This document shows positions 43,399 through 51,420 of a DNA stretch of 64,000 nt, piece after piece (the stretch's first letter is position 1; each line of letters starts with the position of its first letter). This DNA is from Actinomadura sp. DC4. Its GTDB lineage: Bacteria; Actinomycetota; Actinomycetes; Streptosporangiales; Streptosporangiaceae. The stretch is taken from the NCBI RefSeq assembly GCF_030406325.1, contig NZ_JAUEQY010000014.1, positions 124,001-188,000 on the forward strand, given 5' to 3'. A program made the translations under genes and the position numbers. The notes under the pieces were generated by a model. It worked only from the letters and a program-made list of their open reading frames with translations, was not told the origin of the DNA and did not search any database.

Positions 43399-43482
43399 GC
43401 CGTTGAACAGCTAATTTGCGCGCAATGGGGGGCAAGCCCGACGATTGACCGTCGAACCCCAATCGCCCGGCAGGAGCCTGCT

Positions 43483-44181
43483 ATGCCCCGTCTCGTGCTC
43501 TGGAACGTCGATCACACCCTGGTCGACGTCGGCCGGGTGACGCGGGAGGCGTACGCCGAGGCGTTCCAGCGCGTGACCGGGCGGCCGCTGGTCCGCCTCG
43601 CCCCGACCGCGGGCCGTACCGAGTCAGAGATCATCTTCGAGACCCTCGCGTTCAACGACGTCGTGACGACCGAGGACCATCTGGCGGAGTTCATAACGGC
43701 GCTGGGAGACGCGTTCGCCGCACGCCGCAAGTCGATCCGCAAGGACGGCCGGGTGCTTCCGGGGGCGCGTGAGGCGCTCGCCGCGGTCGGCCGGCTGCGC
43801 GAGGTCGTCCAGTCGGTGCTGACCGGCTCGATCGAACGCAACGCGGTCGCCAAACTGACCGCCCTCGGCCTGGACAAGTACGTCGACCTCACCGTCGGCG
43901 GCTACGGCTCGGAGACCTATCCGAAGGCGGCGCTGGTCGAGCTCGCGCGCACCCGTACGGGCAAGAAGTACGGCACCAAGATCGCCGAGGCGGCCACGGT
44001 GCTCATCGCCGACTCACCGAACGACGTCCGCGCCGCGCAGATCGCCAGCGCACGCACGATCGCCGTCGCCACCGGCAACGCCACCGAGGCCGAACTCCGG
44101 AGCTCGGGCGCGGACATCGTGCTGCCCACGCTGGCCGAGACCGATCACGTCGTACGGGCCGTGGAGACCCTCACCGGCTGA
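43483..44181 (+). CDS. HAD-superfamily hydrolase with altered motif I
   Basis: The overall HAD phosphatase fold is clear: LVLWNVDHTLVDVGRVTREAYAEAF, motif II VLTGSIERN, motif III YPKAALVE and motif IV VLIADSPNDVRAA. The nucleophile position of motif I (D-x-D-x-T) is Asn8, although the acid-base Asp10 remains. The enzyme may therefore be inactive as a phosphatase or have another role. AGGAG precedes the ATG. It has its own promoter region after the pruA terminator, and its last 11 bp overlap the 3' end of the convergent peroxidase gene. Confidence 0.88.
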   Translation: MPRLVLWNVDHTLVDVGRVTREAYAEAFQRVTGRPLVRLAPTAGRTESEIIFETLAFNDVVTTEDHLAEFITALGDAFAARRKSIRKDGRVLPGAREALAAVGRLREVVQSVLTGSIERNAVAKLTALGLDKYVDLTVGGYGSETYPKAALVELARTRTGKKYGTKIAEAATVLIADSPNDVRAAQIASARTIAVATGNATEAELRSSGADIVLPTLAETDHVVRAVETLTG

Positions 44182-45670
44182 GTCCGCCGGTCGGCGGCGC
44201 GATGCCGGCGAAGCGGAGCAGGTCGACGATGCCGAACCGCCCCGGCCGGGGGCCGAGCGTCGGCTGCCAGCGTGAGTAGGTGGCGCGGAAGGACGTGGAG
44301 TCGGCGTCGAGCAGGCCGACGAGCACCTCGGCGACGACACGGCTGCCGACCGGTCCGAGACGCGAGCCGCCGGCGACGACCTCGGCCTCCTTGAGGATGT
44401 AGTACCAGAGGTAGATCGGCCCGACCGTCTCCAGATCCTCGTCGGTCAGCGGGACCTCGCCGATCGTGCGGGCCACGTCCTGCCCCGAGGGCAGGCCCAG
44501 GGCCTCGCTGCGCAGGAGGTTGCAGACCGCGAGCGAGGCGACCGGCCGGGCGAGCGCGCCGTCCTTGGCCCCGGGCACCGCGCTGACCGGCAGGTCGAGA
44601 AGCTGGGTGTTCAGCGTGGCCACGATCTTCCGGGCGAACTGCGCCGGCCGGCCCGGGTCGGTGGGGAACAGGAAGGACCAGTCCACGGCGTGTTCGGCGT
44701 CGACCGGGCCACCCCGCAGGTCGGTACGCGGAGTGGCCGGCGCCTCCGGGTCGTCGGGGAAGATCCGGCCGCTGAACCCTCTGTTGACCCGATAGGCGGA
44801 CCGGACGGTGGGATGGCCGAAGCGGAACGCCGCGGCGGCGAACTCGATGGGGATGAACGGCCGGACGCCCGGGCGGAAGAAGCGCGCACCGTAGGCCAGC
44901 ACGTCTTCCACGACGGCCGGATCGGCGACCATGGGCAGGAACTCGTGCACGATGATCCACTGGTAGTGCCAGCGGACGAGCTGCCGCGCGGCGGCGAACA
45001 CCTCTCTGTGGTAATTGTCGACGTCGAGTAACTGCTCCAGCGTCGCGCCGTCCTGTTCCGTGTCGGGCTCGTCGGGCGGCTTGGCGGGAACACGCTGCCC
45101 CAGGGCGTCGGTGATGGCATCGGTACGAAGCCCGTCGACGACGCGGTTGTGGAATTTGACGAATGCGAGATGAAGCTGGGCGAGCAGGAGATTTTCGTCG
45201 TTGCGCGGATCTCCGATGAGCGCCATGCCGCCTGCGGTCCGGTTCAGGTCGACGCCGTCCGGTGAGGTCAGGAGTTTCGTGTCGAAGGACGTCCGGTCGT
45301 ACAGGTGGGGATTGACCGTCGGTCCGCCGCCGTAGAGGTTGTCCATGTCCATTCGCGGCGGGCGGACGTCGGGCAGGACGTTCGTCTCGCTCACGCGGTC
45401 GAGGGCCGAGGTGGGCTCCAGCGTCAGGTCGTGGTCGACGAACTGGCCGAAGAAGGTGAACCCGGCGTGGAGGTGCGTGCTCTCCTGCTCCGCGGTGGTC
45501 TGCCCGCCGTCCATCGTGCCGCCTGGGAGCCCGAGCTCTCTGGCCATCTTCAGGCCGGTGGGCCGGCGTGCGGCCAGGCCGGGGAACATGCGCCCGAAGT
45601 CGCCCCCCGGCGCTCCGGCGATCGCCCGGCCGGCGAACCGGCGGGACGTCGAACCGTGTAGTGCGTTCAT
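44171..45670 (-). CDS. Animal-type haem peroxidase (peroxidase/cyclooxygenase superfamily)
   Basis: Signature elements include the distal region FTFFGQFVDHDLTLEP with Gln76 and His80, the calcium/haem-linked RTSFDTKLLTSPDG, and LVRWHYQWIIVHEFLPMV. The proximal haem-ligand region is AAFRFGHPTVRSAYRVN. These follow the An_peroxidase (PF03098) pattern found in some actinobacteria. At 499 aa it is the catalytic core without extra domains. No signal peptide is visible, so export by Sec or Tat is not supported. GGAGAAG stands just before the ATG at 45670; the longer open frame is rejected. The function (defence, halide oxidation) is unproven. Confidence 0.9.
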   Translation of the reverse strand: MNALHGSTSRRFAGRAIAGAPGGDFGRMFPGLAARRPTGLKMARELGLPGGTMDGGQTTAEQESTHLHAGFTFFGQFVDHDLTLEPTSALDRVSETNVLPDVRPPRMDMDNLYGGGPTVNPHLYDRTSFDTKLLTSPDGVDLNRTAGGMALIGDPRNDENLLLAQLHLAFVKFHNRVVDGLRTDAITDALGQRVPAKPPDEPDTEQDGATLEQLLDVDNYHREVFAAARQLVRWHYQWIIVHEFLPMVADPAVVEDVLAYGARFFRPGVRPFIPIEFAAAAFRFGHPTVRSAYRVNRGFSGRIFPDDPEAPATPRTDLRGGPVDAEHAVDWSFLFPTDPGRPAQFARKIVATLNTQLLDLPVSAVPGAKDGALARPVASLAVCNLLRSEALGLPSGQDVARTIGEVPLTDEDLETVGPIYLWYYILKEAEVVAGGSRLGPVGSRVVAEVLVGLLDADSTSFRATYSRWQPTLGPRPGRFGIVDLLRFAGIAPPTGGLSR

Positions 45671-46070
45671 GGTCTTCTCCAGATCAGGACGTGGTGAATT
45701 GGCCGTCGCCATTGATCGGCGATGTCGGCGCGGTCCGAGCTGGAGAGAACTAACCGGTGCGATGAATGTCCATTTAATGGCCCCCCTTGCCGTGCTGCCC
45801 CCGTACGGCGGCACGCCGAGCCCCTCGTTCGTGCCGCCCTCTCTATCGATTAGGCTAATAATCGTGACTCGGCCCGGCAAGACAGATTTCCGTTCAGCAC
45901 GGACGCTAATTGTCAATTGTGGTCACTGAAACTGTCATTGATGTGTCCGGTGGGACGGATGGGTCCGCCGGAGCGGGAAAAATCGGTCGACATCGGCCAA
46001 GGCCCGCTGCGAGCATCCGGTCAGATCGCGCGGAGCCCGTCGCGGTCGGAACCGATGACGAGGACGTCCG
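45671..46070. other. 400-bp divergent intergenic region
   Basis: No gene is seen between the peroxidase and amidase starts. It is locally AT-rich (45765-45780 and 45840-45920) and contains the odd palindrome ATTAG-G-CTAAT at 45849-45859 within a larger imperfect repeat. This is the best operator candidate for the divergent pair. Confidence 0.55.
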
Positions 46071-47510
46071 GTGGACCTGCACGAGTACGCGAGCCACGAC
46101 GCCGTCGGACTGCGTGACCTGATCCGGGCGGGCGAGGTCACCGCCGCCGAGGTGGAGACCGCCGCGCGACGCGCGCTCGAAGCCGTGAACGCGCACGTCA
46201 ACGGGCTCGCGCTGCCGCTGTTCGAGCCCGCGCTCGACCACGCGCCGGACGGGCCGTTCGCCGGAGTGCCCTTTCTGATCAAGGACAGCGGGCCGATGGC
46301 CGAGGGCGTGCCGTTCTTCATCGGCAGCCGCGCCGTCCAGAACGCCGTCTCGCCCTTCGACACCGACCTGATGACCCGCTTCCGTGCCGCCGGCCTGGTC
46401 ACCCTCGGCCTCACGACCGTGCCGGAGCTGGTGATCAGCTTCTCCACCGAGTCACTCCGGTACGGGCCGACGCGCAACCCCTGGGACCTCACGCGCGGCG
46501 TGGGCGGTTCCAGCGGGGGTGCCGCCGCGCTGGTCGCCGCCGGGGCGGTGCCACTCGCGCACGGCAACGACGGAGCCGGGTCGGTCCGCGTCCCCGCCTC
46601 CTGCTGCGGGCTGGTCGGGCTCAAGCCGAGCCGCGGCCGTACCCCGTGCGGGCCGGGTACGGGCGAACCGGCGTTCGGTATGGCGTACGAGTCCGGCCTC
46701 ACTCGAACGGTCCGCGACACCGCGCACTACCTCGACGCGATCCAGGGCCCCGGCGTGGGCGACAAGTACACCGCGCCGCCGCCGGGCCGCCCGTACGCCG
46801 AGGAGCCGGGCGCCGACCCCGGACGGCTGCGGGTGGCGGTGACCACACGTGCCTGGTCCGGCGCGGACGTGGACCCGGAGGTGGCCGAGGCGACCGTACG
46901 CGCCGGGCGCCTGCTGGAGGAGATGGGGCACGACGTCGCCGAGGCGAGCCCGCGGGTCGACTGGGACGCCGTCATGCATGCCGCGACCGCCGAGCTGGCC
47001 GCGATCGTCGCCCCGGTGCTCATGGCGCCGAGACGGCCGGACCCGGCGCGGATGGAGGCCGTCTCCCGGCAGGCCATGCGGATGACCGAGGAGCTCGGCG
47101 CGCTCGAGCTCATCGCCGGCCTGGAGGCCCAGAACCGCGTGACCCGTGCGGTGGGCGCGTTCTTCACCGAGTACGACCTGCTGGTCACCCCGACGCTGGG
47201 CCGCCCGCCCGCGCCGCACGGCACCCTGCGTTACGACGACCCGGACCACACGGTGGAGAGCTGGCTGACCGAGCTGTTCGACTATGGCCCGTTCACCGTG
47301 CTGTTCAACATCTCCGGCCAGCCGGCGCTCAGCCTGCCGCTGGGCCAGGCCTCCGGCGGCCTGCCCGTCGGCGTGCAGTTCGTCGCCCCGTACGGCCGTG
47401 AGGACCTGCTGCTGCGGATCGCGGCCCGGCTGGAGGAGGCCGCGCCCTGGCGTGACCGCAGGCCTTCCGTCTTCGCCGCGCCTTCGCTCGGCGGGGCCGC
47501 CGAGCGGTGA
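46071..47510 (+). CDS. Amidase-signature family hydrolase
   Basis: The Ser-cisSer-Lys triad regions are present: Lys in GVPFLIKDSG (near residue 71), GVGGSSGGAAALVAAGAVPLAHGNDGAGSVRVPASCCGLVGLKPSRGR with cis-Ser and nucleophile Ser, and the C-terminal ISGQPALSLPLG and GLPVGVQFVAPYGREDLLLRIA. The motif around the nucleophile is GAGSVR rather than GGSIR, an accepted variant. It lacks the extra domains of GatA. Substrates may be amides of organic acids. The GTG start has GAGGACG upstream. The neighbours give no clear pathway. Confidence 0.92.
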   Translation: MDLHEYASHDAVGLRDLIRAGEVTAAEVETAARRALEAVNAHVNGLALPLFEPALDHAPDGPFAGVPFLIKDSGPMAEGVPFFIGSRAVQNAVSPFDTDLMTRFRAAGLVTLGLTTVPELVISFSTESLRYGPTRNPWDLTRGVGGSSGGAAALVAAGAVPLAHGNDGAGSVRVPASCCGLVGLKPSRGRTPCGPGTGEPAFGMAYESGLTRTVRDTAHYLDAIQGPGVGDKYTAPPPGRPYAEEPGADPGRLRVAVTTRAWSGADVDPEVAEATVRAGRLLEEMGHDVAEASPRVDWDAVMHAATAELAAIVAPVLMAPRRPDPARMEAVSRQAMRMTEELGALELIAGLEAQNRVTRAVGAFFTEYDLLVTPTLGRPPAPHGTLRYDDPDHTVESWLTELFDYGPFTVLFNISGQPALSLPLGQASGGLPVGVQFVAPYGREDLLLRIAARLEEAAPWRDRRPSVFAAPSLGGAAER

Positions 47511-47533
47511 GCCGTAGCAGCCGGAACGCCTGG

Positions 47534-47560
47534 CGCATACTTCGTCTCTCGATATATGCG
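47534..47560. promoter_or_regulatory. Inverted repeat upstream of PadR gene
   Basis: CGCATA (47534-47539) and TATGCG (47555-47560) form perfect arms 15 bp apart, ending 8 bp before the PadR start. PadR repressors commonly bind their own promoters, so this is a candidate operator. Confidence 0.5.
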
Positions 47561-47568
47561 GTCGTGCC

Positions 47569-47892
47569 ATGCGGCCGATGAGCGAACCTACGTACTTCAT
47601 CCTGGCGTCGCTTCTCGACGGTCCTCTGCACGGCTACGCGATCATCAAGCGCGCCGAGGAGCTGTCCGGCGCACGGATCCGCCTGGCGGTCGGGACCCTC
47701 TACGGCGCCCTCGACCGGCTGGCCGACAACGGCCTGATCGTCGTGGATCGGGAAGAGATCGTCGATGGACGGCCTCGCCGCTACTTCACCATCACCGACG
47801 ACGGCGCCGACGCCGTCACCCAGGAGGCGAAACGCATGGCACAGGCGGCTCGGATCGTGGTCCGGCGACGGCCCGGGACGGTGACGTCATGA
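47569..47892 (+). CDS. PadR-family transcriptional regulator
   Basis: The winged helix opens TYFILASLLDGPLHGYAIIKRAEELSG. It continues VGTLYGALDRLADNGLIVVDREEIVDGRPRRYFTITDDGADAV, the classic PadR signature with a short C-terminal dimerisation helix. The start is ATG 47569 or 47578; no ribosome-binding site decides. Its stop overlaps the following start (ATGA), the usual coupling of a PadR regulator with a membrane protein under its control. That partner is frameshifted here. Confidence 0.92.
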   Translation: MRPMSEPTYFILASLLDGPLHGYAIIKRAEELSGARIRLAVGTLYGALDRLADNGLIVVDREEIVDGRPRRYFTITDDGADAVTQEAKRMAQAARIVVRRRPGTVTS

Positions 47893-48363
47893 GCGCTCTG
47901 GAGTCGCACTACCGGCGTCTGCTGCGCGCCTACCCGCCTGCCTACCGGCAGGCGCACGGTGAAGAGATCATCGGCACGCTGCTGCAGGCGTCCGGGGACC
48001 GGCGACTGCCGTCGCCGGTCGAGGCGGCCGGGCTCATCGGCGGAGGCGTCACCGCGCGGATGCGGGCCGCCACCGCGCATCCGGTGGCGTGGTGGGCCGA
48101 TGGCCTGCACCTGGGCGTCCTGCTGATCGCGCTGGCCAATCTCGCGCTGAACCTCTCTGGGCGACGGCGGCGACCCGCGCTGGCTGCTGGCCGCCGCGAT
48201 CGCCGTGCCGGCGACCATCGGCCCGGACGTGGTCCTCACCCAGGTGTATCCGATGTACCGGATGACCACGACGGCCGCCACCGTCGTCTTCTGGGGTGTC
48301 GAAACAGCCCTCGTACTGGTCATGGGCCTGACGGCCCAGCGGACGCGGCGGTCGCGCAGCTGA
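47889..48363 (+). pseudogene. Frameshifted membrane protein gene coupled to PadR
   Basis: Frame 1 from ATG 47889 reads MSALESHYRRLLRAYP, the permease-prefix-like opening common after PadR genes. It continues with WWADGLHLGVLLIALANLALNLS and then falls into arginine-rich nonsense. Removing one base near 48155-48162 restores GDGGDPRWLLAAAIAVPAT, then two more hydrophobic segments (VVFWGVETALVLVMGL) and a stop at 48361-48363. The restored protein would have 157 residues and three to four membrane helices. A genuine frameshift or a sequencing error would look the same. The sequence shows good codon bias in both parts, so the change is recent. Confidence 0.8.
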
Positions 48364-48520
48364 CCTCGTGCCCCTGGGCCACCCGATGCGGCTCGTCGGC
48401 ATCGGTGGGCTCAGTGGCGCACATGAGTCACACGGGTTTCGTGGCGGTCTTCTATCTTGCACAGCGTGGCCCTCATCCTGATCCTGAGAGGTGCCATGAC
48501 GATCGTTGGGAGGCCATGAC

Positions 48521-50479
48521 GTGACCGTTGCCGAGGGTGACCTGCTCTGGGAGCCGTCCGAAGAGGTGCGGCGGGGTGCCCGTGTGGGGCGGTTCATGAC
48601 CGAGCGCGGCCTCGGGTCCTACGACGAGCTGTGGCGATGGTCGGTCGCCGACGTCGACGGCTTCTGGGACGCGGTCTGGGCGCACTTCGAGGTCCTCGGC
48701 GAGCGCGGTGACGGGCCAGTACGCGACGGTGATCCCGCCGACTGGGGCGTGCCGGCCGGCAGCGAGGCCGCGATGCCCGGCGTCCGCTGGTTCCCCGGCG
48801 CCACGCTCAACTACGCGCGCAACGCCCTGCGGCCCGGCCGTGACGAGAGCGCCATGGCCGTCATCTTCCGCTCCGAGAGCGGGGACGAGCGCGTGCTGAC
48901 GTACGGCGAGCTGGCCACGCAGGTCGCCGAGGTCCGCGAGGGCCTCAGGGAGCTCGGCGTCACCAAGGGCGACCGGGTCGCGGCGTACGTGCCCAACATC
49001 CCCGAGGCCCTGGTCCTCTTCCTGGCGGCCGCCTCGCTCGGCGCGATCTGGTCCTCCTGCTCGCCCGACTTCGGGGCGCCCAGCGTGATCGACCGGTTCA
49101 CCCAGATCGAGCCGAAGGTCCTCGTCGCGGTGGACGGCTACCCCTACAACGGCAAGCGCTACGACCGGCGCGACGTCGTACGGGACATCCAGGCCGCCCT
49201 CCCGACGCTGCGGGCGACGGTCATGATCCCCTACCTCGGCGAGGAAACCGAGGGCCTCACCTACGACGCCGTCCGCCGGCCCGGCGCCGAGCTCGAGTTC
49301 GAAGAGGTGCCGTTCGACCACCCGCTGTGGATCCTCTACTCCTCCGGCACCACCGGGCTGCCCAAGCCGATCGTGCACGGCCACGGCGGCATCGTCCTGG
49401 AGCACCTGAAGTCCCTGAGCTTCCAGCAGGACCTCGGGCCGGGCGACGTCTTCTTCTGGTTCACCACGACCGGCTGGATGATGTGGAACTACCTGGCCGG
49501 CGGCCTGCTCGTCGGCGCCACGCTCGTCCTGTACGACGGCGCGCCGAACGGCGACACGCTCTGGCGGCTGGCCGCCGAGACCGGCGTGACCTACTTCGGC
49601 GTCGGCGCGCCGTACATCCTGGCCTCGATGAAGGCCGGCCTGGACCCCGGCAGGGAGTACGACCTGTCGCGCCTGCGCGGGGTCGGCTCCACCGGCTCGC
49701 CGCTGCCCCCTGAGGGCTTCGCCTGGGTGTACGAGCACGTCGGAAAGGACCCGCTGGTGGGCTCGTTCGCCGGCGGCACCGACGTGGCCACCGGGTTCGT
49801 GGGCCCCTGCCCGCTGCTGCCGCTGCGCGCCGGCGCCATCCAGTGCCGCGGCCTGGGCGCGAAGGTCGAGGCGTACGGCGACACGGGCGAGCCGGTGATC
49901 GGCGAGGTCGGCGAGCTGGTCCTGACCGAGCCGATGCCCTCGATGCCGATCTCCTTCTGGAACGACGACGACGGCGACAGGTACCGGGAGTCCTACTTCG
50001 CGATGTACCCGGGCGTCTGGCGGCACGGCGACTGGATCAAGATCCTGCCCGACGGCAGCAGCGTGATCTACGGGCGTTCGGACTCCACGCTCAACCGCGG
50101 CGGCGTGCGCATGGGGACCGCCGACTTCTACCGCGTCGTCGAGGCGCTGCCGGAGATCGCCGACTCGCTCGTGGTGGACACGGGACAACTGGGGCAGGAC
50201 GGGCGGCTGTTGCTGTACGTCCAGCTCGCCGAGGGCCAGGAGTTGTCGGAGGACGTGATCGGCCGGCTCCGTACGGCGCTGCGCTCGACGCTGTCACCCC
50301 GGCACGTGCCGGACGAGATCCTCGCGGTGCCCGGCATCCCACACACCCTGTCGGGTAAAAAGCTGGAGGTGCCGGTCCGAAAGATCTTGCTGGGCACGCC
50401 GGTGGAGAAGGCCGCGAACCCCGACGCCATGGCGAATCCCGAGGTCCTGGCACACTTCACGCCCGGGTCCGGACAGTAG
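48521..50479 (+). CDS. Acetoacetate-CoA ligase (acetoacetyl-CoA synthetase)
   Basis: The enzyme joins acetoacetate to CoA with ATP through an acyl-adenylate. It has the ANL signature ILYSSGTTGLPKPIVHGHGG, the A5-type motif FFWFTTTGWMMWNYLAGGLL, GVGAPYILASMKAGLDP, YGRSDSTLNRGGVRMGTADFYRVVEA and the C-terminal lysine region SGKKLEVPVRKIL. The N-terminal ACAS domain (WRWSVADVDGFWDAVWAHFEV, VRWFPGATLNYARN) distinguishes AacS from simple acyl-CoA ligases. GGAGG stands 7 nt before the GTG. It may use ketone bodies or polyhydroxybutyrate-derived acetoacetate. It stands alone. Confidence 0.93.
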   Translation: MTVAEGDLLWEPSEEVRRGARVGRFMTERGLGSYDELWRWSVADVDGFWDAVWAHFEVLGERGDGPVRDGDPADWGVPAGSEAAMPGVRWFPGATLNYARNALRPGRDESAMAVIFRSESGDERVLTYGELATQVAEVREGLRELGVTKGDRVAAYVPNIPEALVLFLAAASLGAIWSSCSPDFGAPSVIDRFTQIEPKVLVAVDGYPYNGKRYDRRDVVRDIQAALPTLRATVMIPYLGEETEGLTYDAVRRPGAELEFEEVPFDHPLWILYSSGTTGLPKPIVHGHGGIVLEHLKSLSFQQDLGPGDVFFWFTTTGWMMWNYLAGGLLVGATLVLYDGAPNGDTLWRLAAETGVTYFGVGAPYILASMKAGLDPGREYDLSRLRGVGSTGSPLPPEGFAWVYEHVGKDPLVGSFAGGTDVATGFVGPCPLLPLRAGAIQCRGLGAKVEAYGDTGEPVIGEVGELVLTEPMPSMPISFWNDDDGDRYRESYFAMYPGVWRHGDWIKILPDGSSVIYGRSDSTLNRGGVRMGTADFYRVVEALPEIADSLVVDTGQLGQDGRLLLYVQLAEGQELSEDVIGRLRTALRSTLSPRHVPDEILAVPGIPHTLSGKKLEVPVRKILLGTPVEKAANPDAMANPEVLAHFTPGSGQ

Positions 50480-50529
50480 TGGCTCGGCCACCTTCTCGTC
50501 CCGGAGTCGGCGAAAACCGGATTTCGGGT

Positions 50530-50541
50530 TAACCTGCCGCC
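50530..50541 (+). promoter_or_regulatory. Putative -10 box of tryptophan dioxygenase gene
   Basis: TAACCT at 50530-50535 lies 6 nt before the GTG start at 50542, with no ribosome-binding site, so the mRNA is probably leaderless. Confidence 0.45.
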
Positions 50542-51396
50542 GTGAGCGCAACACCACAACGGCGTGGTGACGCCGCTTCTGACTCCGGTGTGCCCGGAGC
50601 CGGATCCGGCGCACCCGGACGTAACTTCGGGGAAGAAGGGGGGCGCCTCACCTACGGCGCCTACCTGAGGCTGCCGACCCTTCTGGACCAGCAGGTCCTC
50701 GAATCCGAGCCACCCGCACGCGACGAGCTCCTGTTCATCTCGATCCACCAGGTCTACGAGCTCTGGTTCAAACTGCTGCTGCACGAGCTGGACGAGATCC
50801 GCCGGGCGATGGCGTCGGACGAGGTCTGGCTGGCCCGCCACCTGTTCCGCCGGGTGCACGCGGTCGAACGCGTGCTCATCGACCAGATCCAGGTCCTCGA
50901 GACCATGACGCCGCAGGACTTCCTCGCCTTCCGGGAGAAGCTCGCGCCGGCCAGCGGATTCCAGTCCGTGCAGTTCCGCGAGATGGAGTTCCTGTCCGGC
51001 CACAAGGACCCCGGCTTCCTCAAGCGGTTCCGCGGGATCACCGACGAGGAGAAGGCACGCCTCGAACGCAGGCTCGCCGAGCCCACCCTCTGGGACGCGT
51101 TCCTGACGCTGCTGCGCGCCCGCGGGCTGGCCGCGGCCGACGACGACGAGATCCGCACCTCGATGGTCACGGTGGCCCACGACCGCGACCACTACGACGA
51201 CCTCTGGCAGCTGTCGGAGGACCTCGTGACCCACGACGAGATGGCCTCGCTCTGGCGACGGCGGCACGTCCAGATGGTCGAGCGACAGATCGGCACGAAG
51301 TCGGGCACGGGCGGCTCCACCGGCGCGCCCTACCTCCGAAGCAGGCTTGACCTGCGCTATTACCCGTTGCTGTGGGAATTGCGAACCCTGCTCTGA
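50542..51396 (+). CDS. kynA: Tryptophan 2,3-dioxygenase
   Basis: This haem enzyme opens the indole ring of L-tryptophan to N-formylkynurenine. After a disordered 35-residue N-terminus come LTYGAYLRLPTLLDQQ, the substrate-pocket ISIHQVYELWFKLLLHEL, GFQSVQFREMEFLSGHK, and the haem-ligand region RRRHVQMVERQIGTKSGTGGSTG with His242. All core motifs are intact and the length is normal for bacteria. Kynurenine formamidase and kynureninase are not adjacent. The next gene, NAD-glutamate dehydrogenase, begins 25 bp downstream, so the two are probably co-transcribed. Confidence 0.96.
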   Translation: MSATPQRRGDAASDSGVPGAGSGAPGRNFGEEGGRLTYGAYLRLPTLLDQQVLESEPPARDELLFISIHQVYELWFKLLLHELDEIRRAMASDEVWLARHLFRRVHAVERVLIDQIQVLETMTPQDFLAFREKLAPASGFQSVQFREMEFLSGHKDPGFLKRFRGITDEEKARLERRLAEPTLWDAFLTLLRARGLAAADDDEIRTSMVTVAHDRDHYDDLWQLSEDLVTHDEMASLWRRRHVQMVERQIGTKSGTGGSTGAPYLRSRLDLRYYPLLWELRTLL

Positions 51397-51420
51397 GAAG
51401 GCACCGAGGGAGATTTTGAG

